Of a stretch of DNA of 64,000 nt, positions 36,329 through 45,756 are shown piece by piece (the first letter of the stretch is position 1; each line of letters begins with the position of its first letter). The stretch lies in the NCBI RefSeq assembly GCF_041902845.1, contig NZ_CP159486.1, positions 2,790,001 to 2,854,000 of the forward strand. The letters are read 5' to 3'. Made by a program: the position numbers and the translations under genes. Origin of the DNA: Limibacterium fermenti (GTDB lineage Bacteria > Bacteroidota > Bacteroidia > Bacteroidales > Dysgonomonadaceae). The notes under the pieces were generated by a model. It worked only from the letters and a program-made list of their open reading frames with translations. It ran no database searches and had not been told where the DNA came from.

Positions 36329-37437
36329 CCTTTCAACATTTTCTCCATTTCATCGACAATGCGCTCGGCAGAATCGGGTTGGGCAAAAGAACGGATATTT
36401 TTTCTCAACGAAACGAGTTGCTTCTCATCGTATATCAAAGCCAAAGCGTGATCGAAAAGCGCAGAAGGCGCATCCGCGTCATGCACCATTATGGCGGCCT
36501 CTTTGCCCACCAATGCCTGTGCATTTTTGGTTTGATGATCTTCCGCCACATTCGGCGAAGGAACTAAAATAACCGCCTTTTCCAATAATGAAAATTCCGA
36601 AATAGAACCGGCTCCGGCCCGTGAAATCACCAGGTCGGCTACCGAATAAGCATAATCCATGCGTGAAATAAAATCATACAGACGTACATTTCCGGGAATT
36701 TCCCCTTTCACCTGCATCTCCCTCAATTCGTTATAGTAATACTTTCCACATTGCCAAACGACCTGCACCTCCTCGTTCGAAGCCAATTTCGGGAAAGCGG
36801 AAATAATGCTTTCATTGAGTGTCCGGGCGCCTAAACTACCTCCGACCATCAAAATCGTTTTCTTTTGCGGATCGAGTTGAAAAAACTCATATCCTTTTTG
36901 TTTATTCTCCTTCGACAACACTAAATCCTGGCGGCAAGGATTCCCCGTAATGACGATTTTCTCTTTCGGGAAAAACCGCTCCATCCCTTCGTAAGCGACA
37001 CAGATTTTATCGGCTTTCTTCGCTAACATTTTGTTGGTGACGCCGGCATAGGAGTTCTGTTCCTGGATGAGCGTAAGAATACCTTTCGAAGCAGCCGCCC
37101 TAAGCGTCGGAGCGCTTGCATAGCCCCCCACGCCGATGGCGATATCGGGCTTAAACTCATCGATAATTTTACGTACCAACCGCATACTTCGCAATAGTTT
37201 AATAGCGACCGGAATATTCTTCCACACGTTTTTACGGTCCAATCCCGCAACGGGCAATCCGATAATTTTATATCCGGCGACAGGGACGCGATCCATTTCC
37301 ATGCGCCCTTCGGCGCCGACAAATAAGATATCCGCGTCGTTCCAACGATTTTTAATCGCATTCGCTATCGAGATCGCCGGAAAAATATGTCCTCCGGTAC
37401 CGCCTCCGCTGATAATCACTTTTACAGGCCTATCCAT
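36316..37437 (-). CDS. murG: UDP-GlcNAc transferase making lipid II
   Basis: A 373-residue GT28 enzyme that adds GlcNAc to lipid I at the inner face of the membrane. ISGGGTGGHIFPAISIA is the N-terminal glycine-rich loop, ILMVGGSLGARTLNESI the second, and RAGAGSISEFSLLEKAVILVPSPNVAEDHQTKNAQ the UDP-GlcNAc binding region. Length is typical. The gene follows ftsW by 12 nt. The last residues GLAN and the stop lie inside an 8-bp repeat shared with the end of murE. Confidence 0.97.
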   Translation of the reverse strand: MDRPVKVIISGGGTGGHIFPAISIANAIKNRWNDADILFVGAEGRMEMDRVPVAGYKIIGLPVAGLDRKNVWKNIPVAIKLLRSMRLVRKIIDEFKPDIAIGVGGYASAPTLRAAASKGILTLIQEQNSYAGVTNKMLAKKADKICVAYEGMERFFPKEKIVITGNPCRQDLVLSKENKQKGYEFFQLDPQKKTILMVGGSLGARTLNESIISAFPKLASNEEVQVVWQCGKYYYNELREMQVKGEIPGNVRLYDFISRMDYAYSVADLVISRAGAGSISEFSLLEKAVILVPSPNVAEDHQTKNAQALVGKEAAIMVHDADAPSALFDHALALIYDEKQLVSLRKNIRSFAQPDSAERIVDEMEKMLKGLAN

Positions 37438-37449
37438 ATTGCTTATCTC

Positions 37450-38814
37450 CTATACCTTAATGATTTCAAATTCCACCTTGTCCTCTAAATGATCAATAGC
37501 CTTATCGGGGGCGCCTCCATTGGAAGAAGGATGATCGTCGTTATCGTCTTTTTTATCCCGTAGAGGATCGTCCTCCTCTTTTTTCCGCCCCATTCCGAAA
37601 CGGTCGGCACTTAATATAAGGCCGAAATAGGCGCACGTAATTAATGTGGACGTTCCGCCCCGGCTAATCAACGGTAAAGGTTGACCCGTAACGGGAATCA
37701 AATGTACCGCTACCGCCATATTGATAAACGCCTGAATCGAGAGCATGAGCGCCGAACCCAACACCAGATATTTAGGGAAAAGTTTGGTCGTTTTCCGCGC
37801 AATCATCCCGGCACGGATAAGAATGACGATATACAACAACAACACAAAAATACCGCCCACGATGCCGAGCTCCTCAATAATAATGGCAAAAATAAAATCG
37901 GAATATGCCTGCGGAAGGAAATCCCGCTCGGTGCTGTTGCCGGGGAATTTCCCGAAAACACCGCCATTGGAAATCGCAATCTTCGCATGCGCCACCTGGT
38001 AGTTTTCATCGGTAATGGTGAAATACGACTCCTCGGTTTGCTCGGAATGCTTCCCGAAATTCTCAATACGGTTTTGCCAAGTCCCTACACGACTAAGGGC
38101 TCCGGATTGCGTCCAATCGGCGGGGATTACTTTCAACAGCAATACAAACAAGAGGAGGATTGCGATGCCGATTCCCGCCACTTTCAGCAACCGCCACAAT
38201 TTTACGTTGCCGATAAACATCAGTAGAAAACATACGCCGAAAAGCAATACGGCCGTGGACAAATTGTCGAGGGCAATAATGACGCATACGCCGATCATCA
38301 ACCCAATCATCCATTTAAACAAGGTACCTTCGTTGGTCTCATTTTGTTTGCTCAATAAGAAAGCGATGGTTCCCATCAACGAAATCTTCGCGATCTCGGA
38401 CGGTTGTATGGTGATGCCGAAAATAGAAATCCAGCGCTCGGCGCCGTTGACGGTAGTACCAATAAAAGGCGTAAGAATCAATAAAATGATCGAAGCCAAT
38501 AAAATAAATATCAGAGACGAGAAATACTTGTAGGGGATATTATGAATCAAGATGATTACCCCCACCCCGCCAATCAGGAACATGGCATGACGAAGTATCG
38601 GCCCCCATTGATTTTGCTGACGATAGACAATCGTACTTGTAGCACTGAATATCTCGACCAGAGAAATCACGCAAAGGATAATGAATACCGACCATATCAC
38701 TTTATCCCCTTTGAATATTCGGGAAAGGCTCCCTCCAATGCCCCCAAATGGGGAGGGTGAATCGCCCGAATCTTGCAAAGCGGGATCTACATTCACGTTA
38801 TTATTATCATCCAT
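37450..38814 (-). CDS. ftsW: Peptidoglycan glycosyltransferase FtsW
   Basis: A 454-residue SEDS-family membrane protein with about ten hydrophobic helices. WISIFGITIQPSEIAKISLM and ISRGGTSTLITCAYFGLILS are SEDS hallmarks, and the catalytic Asp region lies in the large extracytoplasmic loop. It polymerises lipid II with FtsI at the septum. Residues ~13-31 (QDSGDSPSPFGGIGGSLSR) are an N-terminal addition encoded by a CCTCCCC..GGGGAGG palindromic repeat (38727-38760), while the normal cytoplasmic start is near IFKGDKVIW. The C-terminal 50 residues are acidic and polar. It is separated from murD by 430 nt of tandem repeats. Confidence 0.95.
   Translation of the reverse strand: MDDNNNVNVDPALQDSGDSPSPFGGIGGSLSRIFKGDKVIWSVFIILCVISLVEIFSATSTIVYRQQNQWGPILRHAMFLIGGVGVIILIHNIPYKYFSSLIFILLASIILLILTPFIGTTVNGAERWISIFGITIQPSEIAKISLMGTIAFLLSKQNETNEGTLFKWMIGLMIGVCVIIALDNLSTAVLLFGVCFLLMFIGNVKLWRLLKVAGIGIAILLLFVLLLKVIPADWTQSGALSRVGTWQNRIENFGKHSEQTEESYFTITDENYQVAHAKIAISNGGVFGKFPGNSTERDFLPQAYSDFIFAIIIEELGIVGGIFVLLLYIVILIRAGMIARKTTKLFPKYLVLGSALMLSIQAFINMAVAVHLIPVTGQPLPLISRGGTSTLITCAYFGLILSADRFGMGRKKEEDDPLRDKKDDNDDHPSSNGGAPDKAIDHLEDKVEFEIIKV
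38727..38760. repeat. Palindromic repeat inside the ftsW N-terminal coding region
   Basis: CCCTCCAATGCCCCCAAATG continuing into GGGGAGGG forms a GC-rich near-palindrome. It encodes SPSPFGGIGGSL of FtsW and resembles the repeats at the murC end. Confidence 0.45.
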
Positions 38815-38891
38815 ATCATTATAAGTTTACTTTCTACTCGTTCATACTTGCCATTTATATTTTCGATTAATCGTCTTCTTTCTTCGTACCC

Positions 38892-39122
38892 CGAAGCTCC
38901 CAACGAGTACCCTGAAGTTCCCAATAAGTTTCCCGAAGCTCCCAACGAGTACCCCGAAGCTCCCAATGAGTTTCCCGAGGCTGCTAATGAGTTTTCCGAA
39001 GCTCCCAATGAGTTTCCCGAAGCTGCTAATGAATTTCCCGAAGCTCCCAATGACTACCCTGAAGCCCGCAAAGAGTTTCCCGAAGTTACTAAAGAGTTTC
39101 CCGAAGCTTTCAACAAGCATCC
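38892..39122. repeat. 21-bp degenerate tandem array, 11 units, between ftsW and murD
   Basis: Eleven units of exactly 21 bp follow the consensus cgaagctcccaatgagtttcc. Common changes are ctccca/ctgcta and gtttcc/gtaccc. Because 21 is divisible by three the array is open in several frames (for example EAPNEFP repeated on the plus strand), but no ribosome site or start supports translation. Confidence 0.9.
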
Positions 39123-39126
39123 CGTC

Positions 39127-39238
39127 CCTCATACTTCATACTTCATAGTTCATAGTTCATACTTCATACTTCATACCTCATACCTCATAGTTCATAGTTC
39201 ATAGTTCATAGTTCATAGTTCATAGTTCATAATTCACA
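39127..39238. repeat. 7-bp tandem array, 16 units, before the murD stop
   Basis: Units cttcata, gttcata and cctcata run head to tail from 39127 to 39231, with a final attcaca to 39238, six nt before the murD stop codon. It abuts the 21-bp array; together they fill the 430-bp ftsW-murD gap. Confidence 0.92.
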
Positions 39239-39244
39239 CCTCGT

Positions 39245-40588
39245 TCACAGCTTTCTCACCCACTCTTTAAACTGATCACCCCGGTCTTCGTAACTTTCAA
39301 AGAGATCGAAACTGGCACAACAAGGCGATAACAACACGGTATCGCCCTTTTCGGCAGAACCATACGCTAATGAAACAGCTTCCTGCATCGAAGAAGCGTC
39401 TTTTATATCCGGGACTTTTCCGTCGAAAAATGCATGCAACTTGCTATTGTCTTTTCCGAGGAATATCAATGTGCGCACCTTCCTCAATACTAAATCTTCA
39501 ATTTCAGAATAATCGTTTCCTTTATCCTTTCCTCCGAGGATCAGCACGATTTTGGTACGGACACTCTGCAAAGCGTACCAGCACGAGTTGACATTCGTCG
39601 CTTTCGAGTCGTTGATGTATTGTACGCCACGAACGACAGCTACCTTTTCCAGGCGATGGGGCACTCCCTTAAAGTCGGCAAGTGATTGACGCAACGTCTC
39701 GTCCTGAATATCGAGCAGTTTGGCGACGATTCCCGAAGCCAACGAATTATACAAGTTGTGCGTACCCTCCAAAGCCAATAATTCCAAGTCCATATTGAAT
39801 GTATTATTATTTACATGTATCACCACTTCGTTATTGTCGGCATAAGCAACAGTGTCGTCGCGCTTCTCCGCCGAAAAAGGGAGGAGTGACGACAGCGGTT
39901 TCAGTTTCCTTATTTCTTTGGTCACCACGGGATCATCGACCCAATAGATCAAAGCATCATTCACCTTTTGATTTCGAATGATTCTCATTTTAGCATCGAC
40001 ATACAGTTGCATATCATGATCATACCGGTCGAGATGATCCGGCGTAATATTGAGCAACACCGCAATATCGGCTTTAAAATCGAATACCCCCTCCAATTGG
40101 AAGCTGCTTAACTCCAGAACATAGTAATCGAAATGATCTTCCGCCACCTGACGGGCGAAACTCTTTCCGATGTTTCCTCCCAGTCCCACATTAAAGCCCG
40201 CAGACTTCAAAATATGGTACACCAAGCTGGTCGTGGTGGTTTTACCGTTACTGCCGGTAATGCAAATCATTTTTGCATTCGTAAACCGTCCGCCGAATTC
40301 GATTTCGGAAATGACCGGTATTCCCTTTGCAATAATCTTCTGCATGATAGCAGTCGTATTGGGAATGCCGGGACTTTTAATGATCTCATGCGCCGCTAAA
40401 ATCGTCTGTTCGGTATGCCCGTTTTCTTCAAAGGGAATGCCATAGTCTGTCAACGTCTTGCGATATTCCTCCTTTAAAGAGCCGCTGTCCGATAAAAAGA
40501 CTTCATATCCTTTTGCCTGCGCGAGAATAGCCGATCCGACGCCGCTTTCTCCCCCTCCGAGCACCACGATTAATAATTTACGTTCCAT
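39245..40588 (-). CDS. murD: UDP-N-acetylmuramoyl-L-alanine--D-glutamate ligase
   Basis: A 447-residue ligase adding D-Glu in the cytoplasmic peptidoglycan pathway. LLIVVLGGGESGVGSAILA is the UDP-binding start, CITGSNGKTTTTSLVYHIL the ATP loop, LLNITPDHLDRYDHDMQLY the family motif, and NDSKATNVNSCWYAL the conserved C-terminal-domain motif. The full length is present. The gap to mraY upstream in the transcript (96 nt) consists almost wholly of 7-bp repeats. The gene is intact. Confidence 0.97.
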   Translation of the reverse strand: MERKLLIVVLGGGESGVGSAILAQAKGYEVFLSDSGSLKEEYRKTLTDYGIPFEENGHTEQTILAAHEIIKSPGIPNTTAIMQKIIAKGIPVISEIEFGGRFTNAKMICITGSNGKTTTTSLVYHILKSAGFNVGLGGNIGKSFARQVAEDHFDYYVLELSSFQLEGVFDFKADIAVLLNITPDHLDRYDHDMQLYVDAKMRIIRNQKVNDALIYWVDDPVVTKEIRKLKPLSSLLPFSAEKRDDTVAYADNNEVVIHVNNNTFNMDLELLALEGTHNLYNSLASGIVAKLLDIQDETLRQSLADFKGVPHRLEKVAVVRGVQYINDSKATNVNSCWYALQSVRTKIVLILGGKDKGNDYSEIEDLVLRKVRTLIFLGKDNSKLHAFFDGKVPDIKDASSMQEAVSLAYGSAEKGDTVLLSPCCASFDLFESYEDRGDQFKEWVRKL

Positions 40589-40599
40589 ATTTTCCTAAT

Positions 40600-40683
40600 C
40601 TTCAGTCTTCAGTCTCCGGTCTCCAGCCTCCGGTCTCCAGCCTCCGGTCTCTAACCTCTAACCTCCAGTCTCCAACCTCCAGT
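40600..40683. repeat. 7-bp tandem array, 12 units, between mraY and murD
   Basis: Twelve heptamers (cttcagt, ctccggt, ctccagc, ctctaac, ctccagt) run from 40600 to 40683. They fill nearly all of the mraY-murD gap and stop one base before the mraY stop codon. Confidence 0.92.
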
Positions 40684-40684
40684 C

Positions 40685-41944
40685 TCATCTCATTTTCAAT
40701 GTCAATACCGCGAATACCGCCAGAATGATCGTTATCAACCAAAAGCGAACCACAATCTTCGGCTCTGTGATCGGGATAATCGGGTTTTGAATCAGGGCAT
40801 CGATACCGGCATTGCCTTGCTTTTGAAAATGATGATGCAAAGGCGCCATTTTAAACACCCGCTTTCCGAAACCATACCGTTTTTTGGTGACTTTGAAGTA
40901 CACCCTTTGTATAATGACCGACAATGCCTCCACAAAGAAAACGCCACATAAGATGGGCAATAATAATTCTTTATGGATCAATATCGAGAATACGCCGATA
41001 ATCCCCCCGATAGCGAGGCTTCCGGTATCGCCCATGAATACTTGTGCGGGATAAGAATTATACCACAAAAAGCCGATGGTTGCCCCCACAAACGCCGAAG
41101 CAAACACCATCAGTTCGTCACTTCCGGGGATATACATAATATTGAGATACGAGGCGAAGTCGACACGCCCCGACACATACGCCAATATTCCCAATGCGAC
41201 GCCGATGATTCCCGACGTGCCCGATGTGAGGCCGTCTAAACCATCGGTCAGGTTGGCGCTGTTCGACACCGCCGTTACAATAAAAATGACGACCAGCACA
41301 AACACGACCCATACCGCTTCATCGGCAAAATCGCCCATCCAGGAAACCAACGACCGGTAATCGAAATTATTATTCTTGACAAAAGGAATCGTCGTTTTGG
41401 TGCTTTTAATTTCATTCTCCTGATAATTGACTTCTTCAATGACATTATTCACCCTTACTTCCGTATTTTCGCGCGACACGATATCGGGACTCAAAAACAT
41501 GGTCACTCCCACAATCAACCCCAAGCCTATCTGGGCAATAATCTTGAACTTCCCTTTCAGCCCATCTTTGTCTTTCTTAAACACCTTTATATAATCGTCG
41601 ATAAAGCCGAGAACACCCAGCCATATCGTACTGACGATCATAAGAATAATATAGATATTTTCGAGCTTTCCGAACAAGAGGATGGGAACAAGGATGGAAA
41701 TGATAATGATAACACCCCCCATCGTGGGCGTACCGGCCTTACTGTATTGCCCCTCGATGTCGAGCGCACGGATGGTTTCACCGATTTGTTTCTTTTGCAA
41801 CTTGTGGATTATATTTTTTCCGAAAAATATAGCGATGATAAGCGCCACAAGGGCGGCCATCGCCGAACGGAATGTCACGAACTGAAACATTCCCGCGCCG
41901 GGAAAATCAAATTGATCTAAATATTCGAATAGATAATATAACAT
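40685..41944 (-). CDS. mraY: Phospho-N-acetylmuramoyl-pentapeptide-transferase
   Basis: A 419-residue membrane enzyme making lipid I. GTPTMGGVIII is the first conserved motif, SNSANLTDGLDGLTSG carries the catalytic Asp pair region, GDTGSLAIGG and PLHHHFQ are the later motifs. Around ten membrane helices are evident. An insertion of ~55 residues after the fourth helix (SPDIVSRENTEVRVNNVIEEVNYQ...) is usual in Bacteroidota and makes the protein longer than E. coli MraY (360). It lies between murE and murD, with an 8-bp repeat on one side and 7-bp repeats on the other. Confidence 0.97.
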   Translation of the reverse strand: MLYYLFEYLDQFDFPGAGMFQFVTFRSAMAALVALIIAIFFGKNIIHKLQKKQIGETIRALDIEGQYSKAGTPTMGGVIIIISILVPILLFGKLENIYIILMIVSTIWLGVLGFIDDYIKVFKKDKDGLKGKFKIIAQIGLGLIVGVTMFLSPDIVSRENTEVRVNNVIEEVNYQENEIKSTKTTIPFVKNNNFDYRSLVSWMGDFADEAVWVVFVLVVIFIVTAVSNSANLTDGLDGLTSGTSGIIGVALGILAYVSGRVDFASYLNIMYIPGSDELMVFASAFVGATIGFLWYNSYPAQVFMGDTGSLAIGGIIGVFSILIHKELLLPILCGVFFVEALSVIIQRVYFKVTKKRYGFGKRVFKMAPLHHHFQKQGNAGIDALIQNPIIPITEPKIVVRFWLITIILAVFAVLTLKMR

Positions 41945-41947
41945 GCT

Positions 41948-42019
41948 ATTAATCTGCTAATTTACTAATTTGCTAATCTACTAATTCGCTAATTTGCTAA
42001 TTTGCTAATTTGCTAATTT
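41948..42019. repeat. 8-bp tandem array, 9 units, spanning the murE stop
   Basis: Nine units of gctaattt or actaattt run from 41948 to 42019. They fill the murE-mraY gap and extend 15 nt into murE, supplying its final codons (KLAN) and TAG stop (42005-42007). Confidence 0.92.
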
Positions 42020-43468
42020 ATTCATCAATTCATCAACAACTTCCTTATCATCGAAATGATGTTTTACCCCCTTTATTTCCTGATAATCCTCATGCCCTTT
42101 TCCGGCAATCAAAATCACATCGCCGGGTTTGGCCAAAGCATAAGCCGTCTTTATCGCTTCACGACGGTCTAAAATGGAAATCACGGCCGACTTTTCCTCT
42201 TCGGTGAGCCCGTTGAGCATATCATTCAGAATCTCTTGCGGATCTTCGAACCTCGGATTATCGGAAGTAAACACCACGCGGTCGCTTAACCTCACCGCTT
42301 CGCGCGCCATAATGGGACGCTTGGTTTTATCGCGGTTGCCCCCGCAGCCGACAACGGTAATCACCTGCCCTCTTTTGTTCAACACCTCGTGAATGGCATT
42401 CAAGACATTGGTCAAAGCGTCGGGCGTATGCGCGTAATCGACAATAGCGGTGATATTACGCGGCGAACGAATGGTTTGAAAGCGTCCCGCCACGGGCTTT
42501 AACAACGTCAGGACACGCAACACTTCGTCGCGATCGAATCCCAGCAATAACGCTCCGGCATACACCGCCAGCAGGTTATACACATTGAATACTCCTACAA
42601 ATTGCACCACCAGGGGTTTATTACTAAACTCGATATACGTGCCGTCGAAATGCTTTTCAACGATGCGTCCCTTAAAATCGACTACCGTTTTTAGCGAATA
42701 GAAATATTGTTCGGCTTTTGTATTTTGCAACATCACGCTTCCGTTCTTATCATCGTAATTGCTAAGCGCGAACGACGAAGCCGGCAAGTCATCGAAAAAC
42801 GATTTTTTCACATTCCGGTACTCCAGCATATTCTTGTGATAATCCAAATGATCCTGGGTGAGGTTCGTAAATATTCCGCCCTCAAAATGCAATCCGTAGA
42901 CGCGTTTTTGATGGATGGCATGGGAACTCACTTCCATAAAGGCGTATTCGCATCCGGCATCGACCATTTTACGGAGAAACTCATTCAATAAGATCGGATC
43001 GAGCGTCGTGTGGGTGGTCGGATAACGTTCGTCGTTTACATAATTGGCCACAGTTGAAAGCAGTCCTGCCGAATGGCCCATCGCACGAACCATATTATAT
43101 AATAAGGTGGCGACGGTCGTTTTTCCGTTTGTGCCCGTTACCCCTACGAGCGTTAAATGCTTGGAAGGATTGCCGTACCAAGCGGCGGCAATTTGCGCTA
43201 ACGCGACGGCGCTGTTCTCGACGCGCACATACGTGGCTTTGGAAAAATATTCTTCGATCATCGGCTTGTCGTACACAATTAGTGTGGCTTCCTGCTCGAT
43301 AGCCTTACCGATGTAGGCATGCCCGTCGGTACAAATGCCTTCGACGGCAATAAATAAAAACCCGGGTTTCACCTGGCGGGAATCGGAAGTGATTCCTTTT
43401 ATATCGATATCGACATCCCCATGAATGTCTATGACCTTGCATTTTTGAATAAGTTTTTTTGCTTTCAT
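42005..43468 (-). CDS. murE: UDP-MurNAc-tripeptide ligase, meso-diaminopimelate type
   Basis: A 487-residue ligase adding the third residue of the stem peptide. GITSDSRQVKPGFLFIAVEG is the N-terminal UDP domain, VTGTNGKTTVATLLYNMV the ATP loop, and DNPRFEDPQEI the motif that selects meso-diaminopimelate over lysine. Length is typical. It follows the ftsI-type gene by 9 nt. The C-terminal Leu-Ala-Asn and the stop codon are part of an 8-bp tandem repeat, so the original end of the gene may have been different. Confidence 0.97.
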   Translation of the reverse strand: MKAKKLIQKCKVIDIHGDVDIDIKGITSDSRQVKPGFLFIAVEGICTDGHAYIGKAIEQEATLIVYDKPMIEEYFSKATYVRVENSAVALAQIAAAWYGNPSKHLTLVGVTGTNGKTTVATLLYNMVRAMGHSAGLLSTVANYVNDERYPTTHTTLDPILLNEFLRKMVDAGCEYAFMEVSSHAIHQKRVYGLHFEGGIFTNLTQDHLDYHKNMLEYRNVKKSFFDDLPASSFALSNYDDKNGSVMLQNTKAEQYFYSLKTVVDFKGRIVEKHFDGTYIEFSNKPLVVQFVGVFNVYNLLAVYAGALLLGFDRDEVLRVLTLLKPVAGRFQTIRSPRNITAIVDYAHTPDALTNVLNAIHEVLNKRGQVITVVGCGGNRDKTKRPIMAREAVRLSDRVVFTSDNPRFEDPQEILNDMLNGLTEEEKSAVISILDRREAIKTAYALAKPGDVILIAGKGHEDYQEIKGVKHHFDDKEVVDELMNKLAN

Positions 43469-43477
43469 ATCGCTTCT

Positions 43478-45679
43478 CTATTGTAATGTAATACTAATGG
43501 TGGTTCCTCTTATTATCTTCTGGCCGGGTAGGAACGACTGCGCGACCACCTTGCCCGCACCGGTTAAATTGACCCTCAAGCCCGACTTTTCGAGTAAATA
43601 TACGGCATCGCGTGCACCCATCCCGGTTACGTCGGGAACCAATCCTTCCTTGCGCGGCAACGGATTGGGACGATAGGTGTCATCGGCATAAGACCAGTTC
43701 ACCCATTCGGCCTGTTGGGGCAGTTCTTCCACCGCAAGGTTGAGTTTACGCATCAGCACATGATTGTTTTCCCAGAACCCGTTTTTCACCACCGGCATTT
43801 TTTGCAGAGTCGAATCGACACGGCATTCTTCGGGCGATAAGCGGGCGTTTCGGATATAAATTTGTTCGGCAATATTTTTCAACACAATCGCCGTTTGCCA
43901 ACCGTAGGCCATGGTTTGCGGTTTGCGGATGCCGATGAAACAGGTATATTGCGGGTCGTCGGCGGGAAAATATCCGCAAAACGAAATGTAACTGCCTCCG
44001 CCATATCCTCCCCCCGAAGCGATGAGCGCTGTTCCGGTCTTGCCGGCAATCGGAAACAAATCGGATTTGCCCATCTTTCCGGTTCCTTCCTCTACCACGC
44101 CCAGCAACATATCTTTCACCTCGGCCAAGGTGCTTTCCTTACACATTTGCGGAGTGATAACCTCCGCTTCGAACTCTTTCACCCGTTTGCCGTTTTTGGT
44201 AAATTCTTTTACTAAAAACGGTTTAATCATTTTGCCGTTGTTGGCAATTCCATTATAAAACATCAACATGTAAATAGGAGGTATCTGCGTTTCATATCCG
44301 AACGACATCCACGGCAGGGTGGTTTTCGACCACGGATTGCGTTTATCGTCGGGGTAACGTATCGCCGAAGTCCCTTCGATTCCACTGAGCGGCACATCCC
44401 ACGTAAGTTGCTTCCTCAAGCCCATCCGGTCGATGGCATCGACATATTTGCGCGGTTGGGCGCCATAAGCTTGAACCGCGAGCTTGGCCATAACAATGTT
44501 CGACGAGACTTCGATACCTTCTTTCACCGTCAGGTAACCCCGGTCGCGTCCTTGCCGCCAGTAATGGTCGCGCACCCACTTGCCTTTATATTGATACAAG
44601 CCGCTGCCCACGTGAAACGAGTCGGTAGGCGTTATCAATCCGTCGTCGAGCGCCGCCATGACCGTCACGGTTTTAAAGGTCGACCCGGGTTCGCCCATAT
44701 AAGAGAACGCGTTGGGATTTCCCTCGGCATAGCCGCCGTTTTTCATCCGGTCTAAATTGACAATGCCGCGTATCTCTCCGGTTTTCACTTCCATGATGAT
44801 GGCCGTACCCGACTCGGCATTGGTTTCGATGAGTTTATTACGCAATTCGCGTTCGGCAACATCTTGAATATCGTCATCGAGTGTCGTCACCACATCATAC
44901 CCGTCCTGAGCCGGTATTTCCACCACATCCATCCATTTACCCTGAATCTTTTGCCGGTTTTTCACACCGTCGACGCCTCTGAGCAGCGAGTCGTATTTCA
45001 TTTCCAAGCCGCTGGCCCCTCCCTTGGCCAAGTCTTTATACACACTGCCCACCGTACGGGTAGCCAGGTTTCCGAAAGGTTTCTTGCGCGCGTTCTTTTC
45101 TTCGGCTATCAAACCGCTCCTGTTCGAGCGTTGATTGAGGAACGGATAGGTGCGTATCTCCTTCAAATCGACATACGATATATCCCGCCGTATAATCCGC
45201 ACATAACGGGAGCGGAGAGATACCCGCTTGTCGATGCCTTTGGATTGGTTGTTGTGAATTTGACGGTCTTCCTTTTCACGCAGTTTCCACCCGTTGAGAA
45301 TGACATTTTTATATTGGCCGGCCGAGCGGTCGGGGAATTTTTTCGATAACGCCTTCGAGAGGTCGCCTACATATTTCATCAAAGTGTCTTTCGACATTCC
45401 TTCGGCCCGGAAGTCGATGTAAATTCCGTACAACGGTTCGCTGGCGGCGAGCAGTTGTCCGTCGTGCGTAAAGATATTGCCCCGCTTGGGAAGGATCACC
45501 CGGTCTTTTATCACGGTCTCCTTCTCTCCCACCTCACGCCATTTTTTGCCTTCGGCAGAGAAGACGACTTTTCCGGCAGAAAAGATGATCATCACGGCAA
45601 AAATCAGCAAAAAGGTCACGATAAGGCCATATCTGCCTAAAATTCGTTTCTTGTCATTTACGGGTTCCTGCTCTTTCAT
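43478..45679 (-). CDS. ftsI: Septal penicillin-binding protein (FtsI/PBP3) with C-terminal PASTA domain
   Basis: A 733-residue class B PBP. One N-terminal helix (GLIVTFLLIFAVMIIFS) is followed by a dimerisation domain with LPKRGNIFTHDGQLLA, then the transpeptidase domain with the active site SxxK at Ser333-Lys336, SSN at 392-394 and KTG at 547-549. Residues ~680-733 (LVPDVTGMGARDAVYLLEKSGLRV...IIRGTTISITL) form a single PASTA domain. It crosslinks septal peptidoglycan with FtsW. It lies 9 nt before murE and 170 nt after ftsL; most of that gap is a heptamer repeat. Confidence 0.95.
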   Translation of the reverse strand: MKEQEPVNDKKRILGRYGLIVTFLLIFAVMIIFSAGKVVFSAEGKKWREVGEKETVIKDRVILPKRGNIFTHDGQLLAASEPLYGIYIDFRAEGMSKDTLMKYVGDLSKALSKKFPDRSAGQYKNVILNGWKLREKEDRQIHNNQSKGIDKRVSLRSRYVRIIRRDISYVDLKEIRTYPFLNQRSNRSGLIAEEKNARKKPFGNLATRTVGSVYKDLAKGGASGLEMKYDSLLRGVDGVKNRQKIQGKWMDVVEIPAQDGYDVVTTLDDDIQDVAERELRNKLIETNAESGTAIIMEVKTGEIRGIVNLDRMKNGGYAEGNPNAFSYMGEPGSTFKTVTVMAALDDGLITPTDSFHVGSGLYQYKGKWVRDHYWRQGRDRGYLTVKEGIEVSSNIVMAKLAVQAYGAQPRKYVDAIDRMGLRKQLTWDVPLSGIEGTSAIRYPDDKRNPWSKTTLPWMSFGYETQIPPIYMLMFYNGIANNGKMIKPFLVKEFTKNGKRVKEFEAEVITPQMCKESTLAEVKDMLLGVVEEGTGKMGKSDLFPIAGKTGTALIASGGGYGGGSYISFCGYFPADDPQYTCFIGIRKPQTMAYGWQTAIVLKNIAEQIYIRNARLSPEECRVDSTLQKMPVVKNGFWENNHVLMRKLNLAVEELPQQAEWVNWSYADDTYRPNPLPRKEGLVPDVTGMGARDAVYLLEKSGLRVNLTGAGKVVAQSFLPGQKIIRGTTISITLQ

Positions 45680-45756
45680 TTTTATTTGACCTATTGTATC
45701 GAATTACAGCCGCCGCCCATTCCGTCTACCGGCCGGTAGATCTTCGGCATCACCTG

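Noticed and set aside
38773..39204. A 143-codon frame with EAPNEFP repeats
   Set aside because: The openness follows from the 21-bp period of a tandem DNA array; no start region or homology supports a protein.
38892..39238. CRISPR array
   Set aside because: Units are directly adjacent with no spacers and no cas genes are present; this is a simple tandem repeat.
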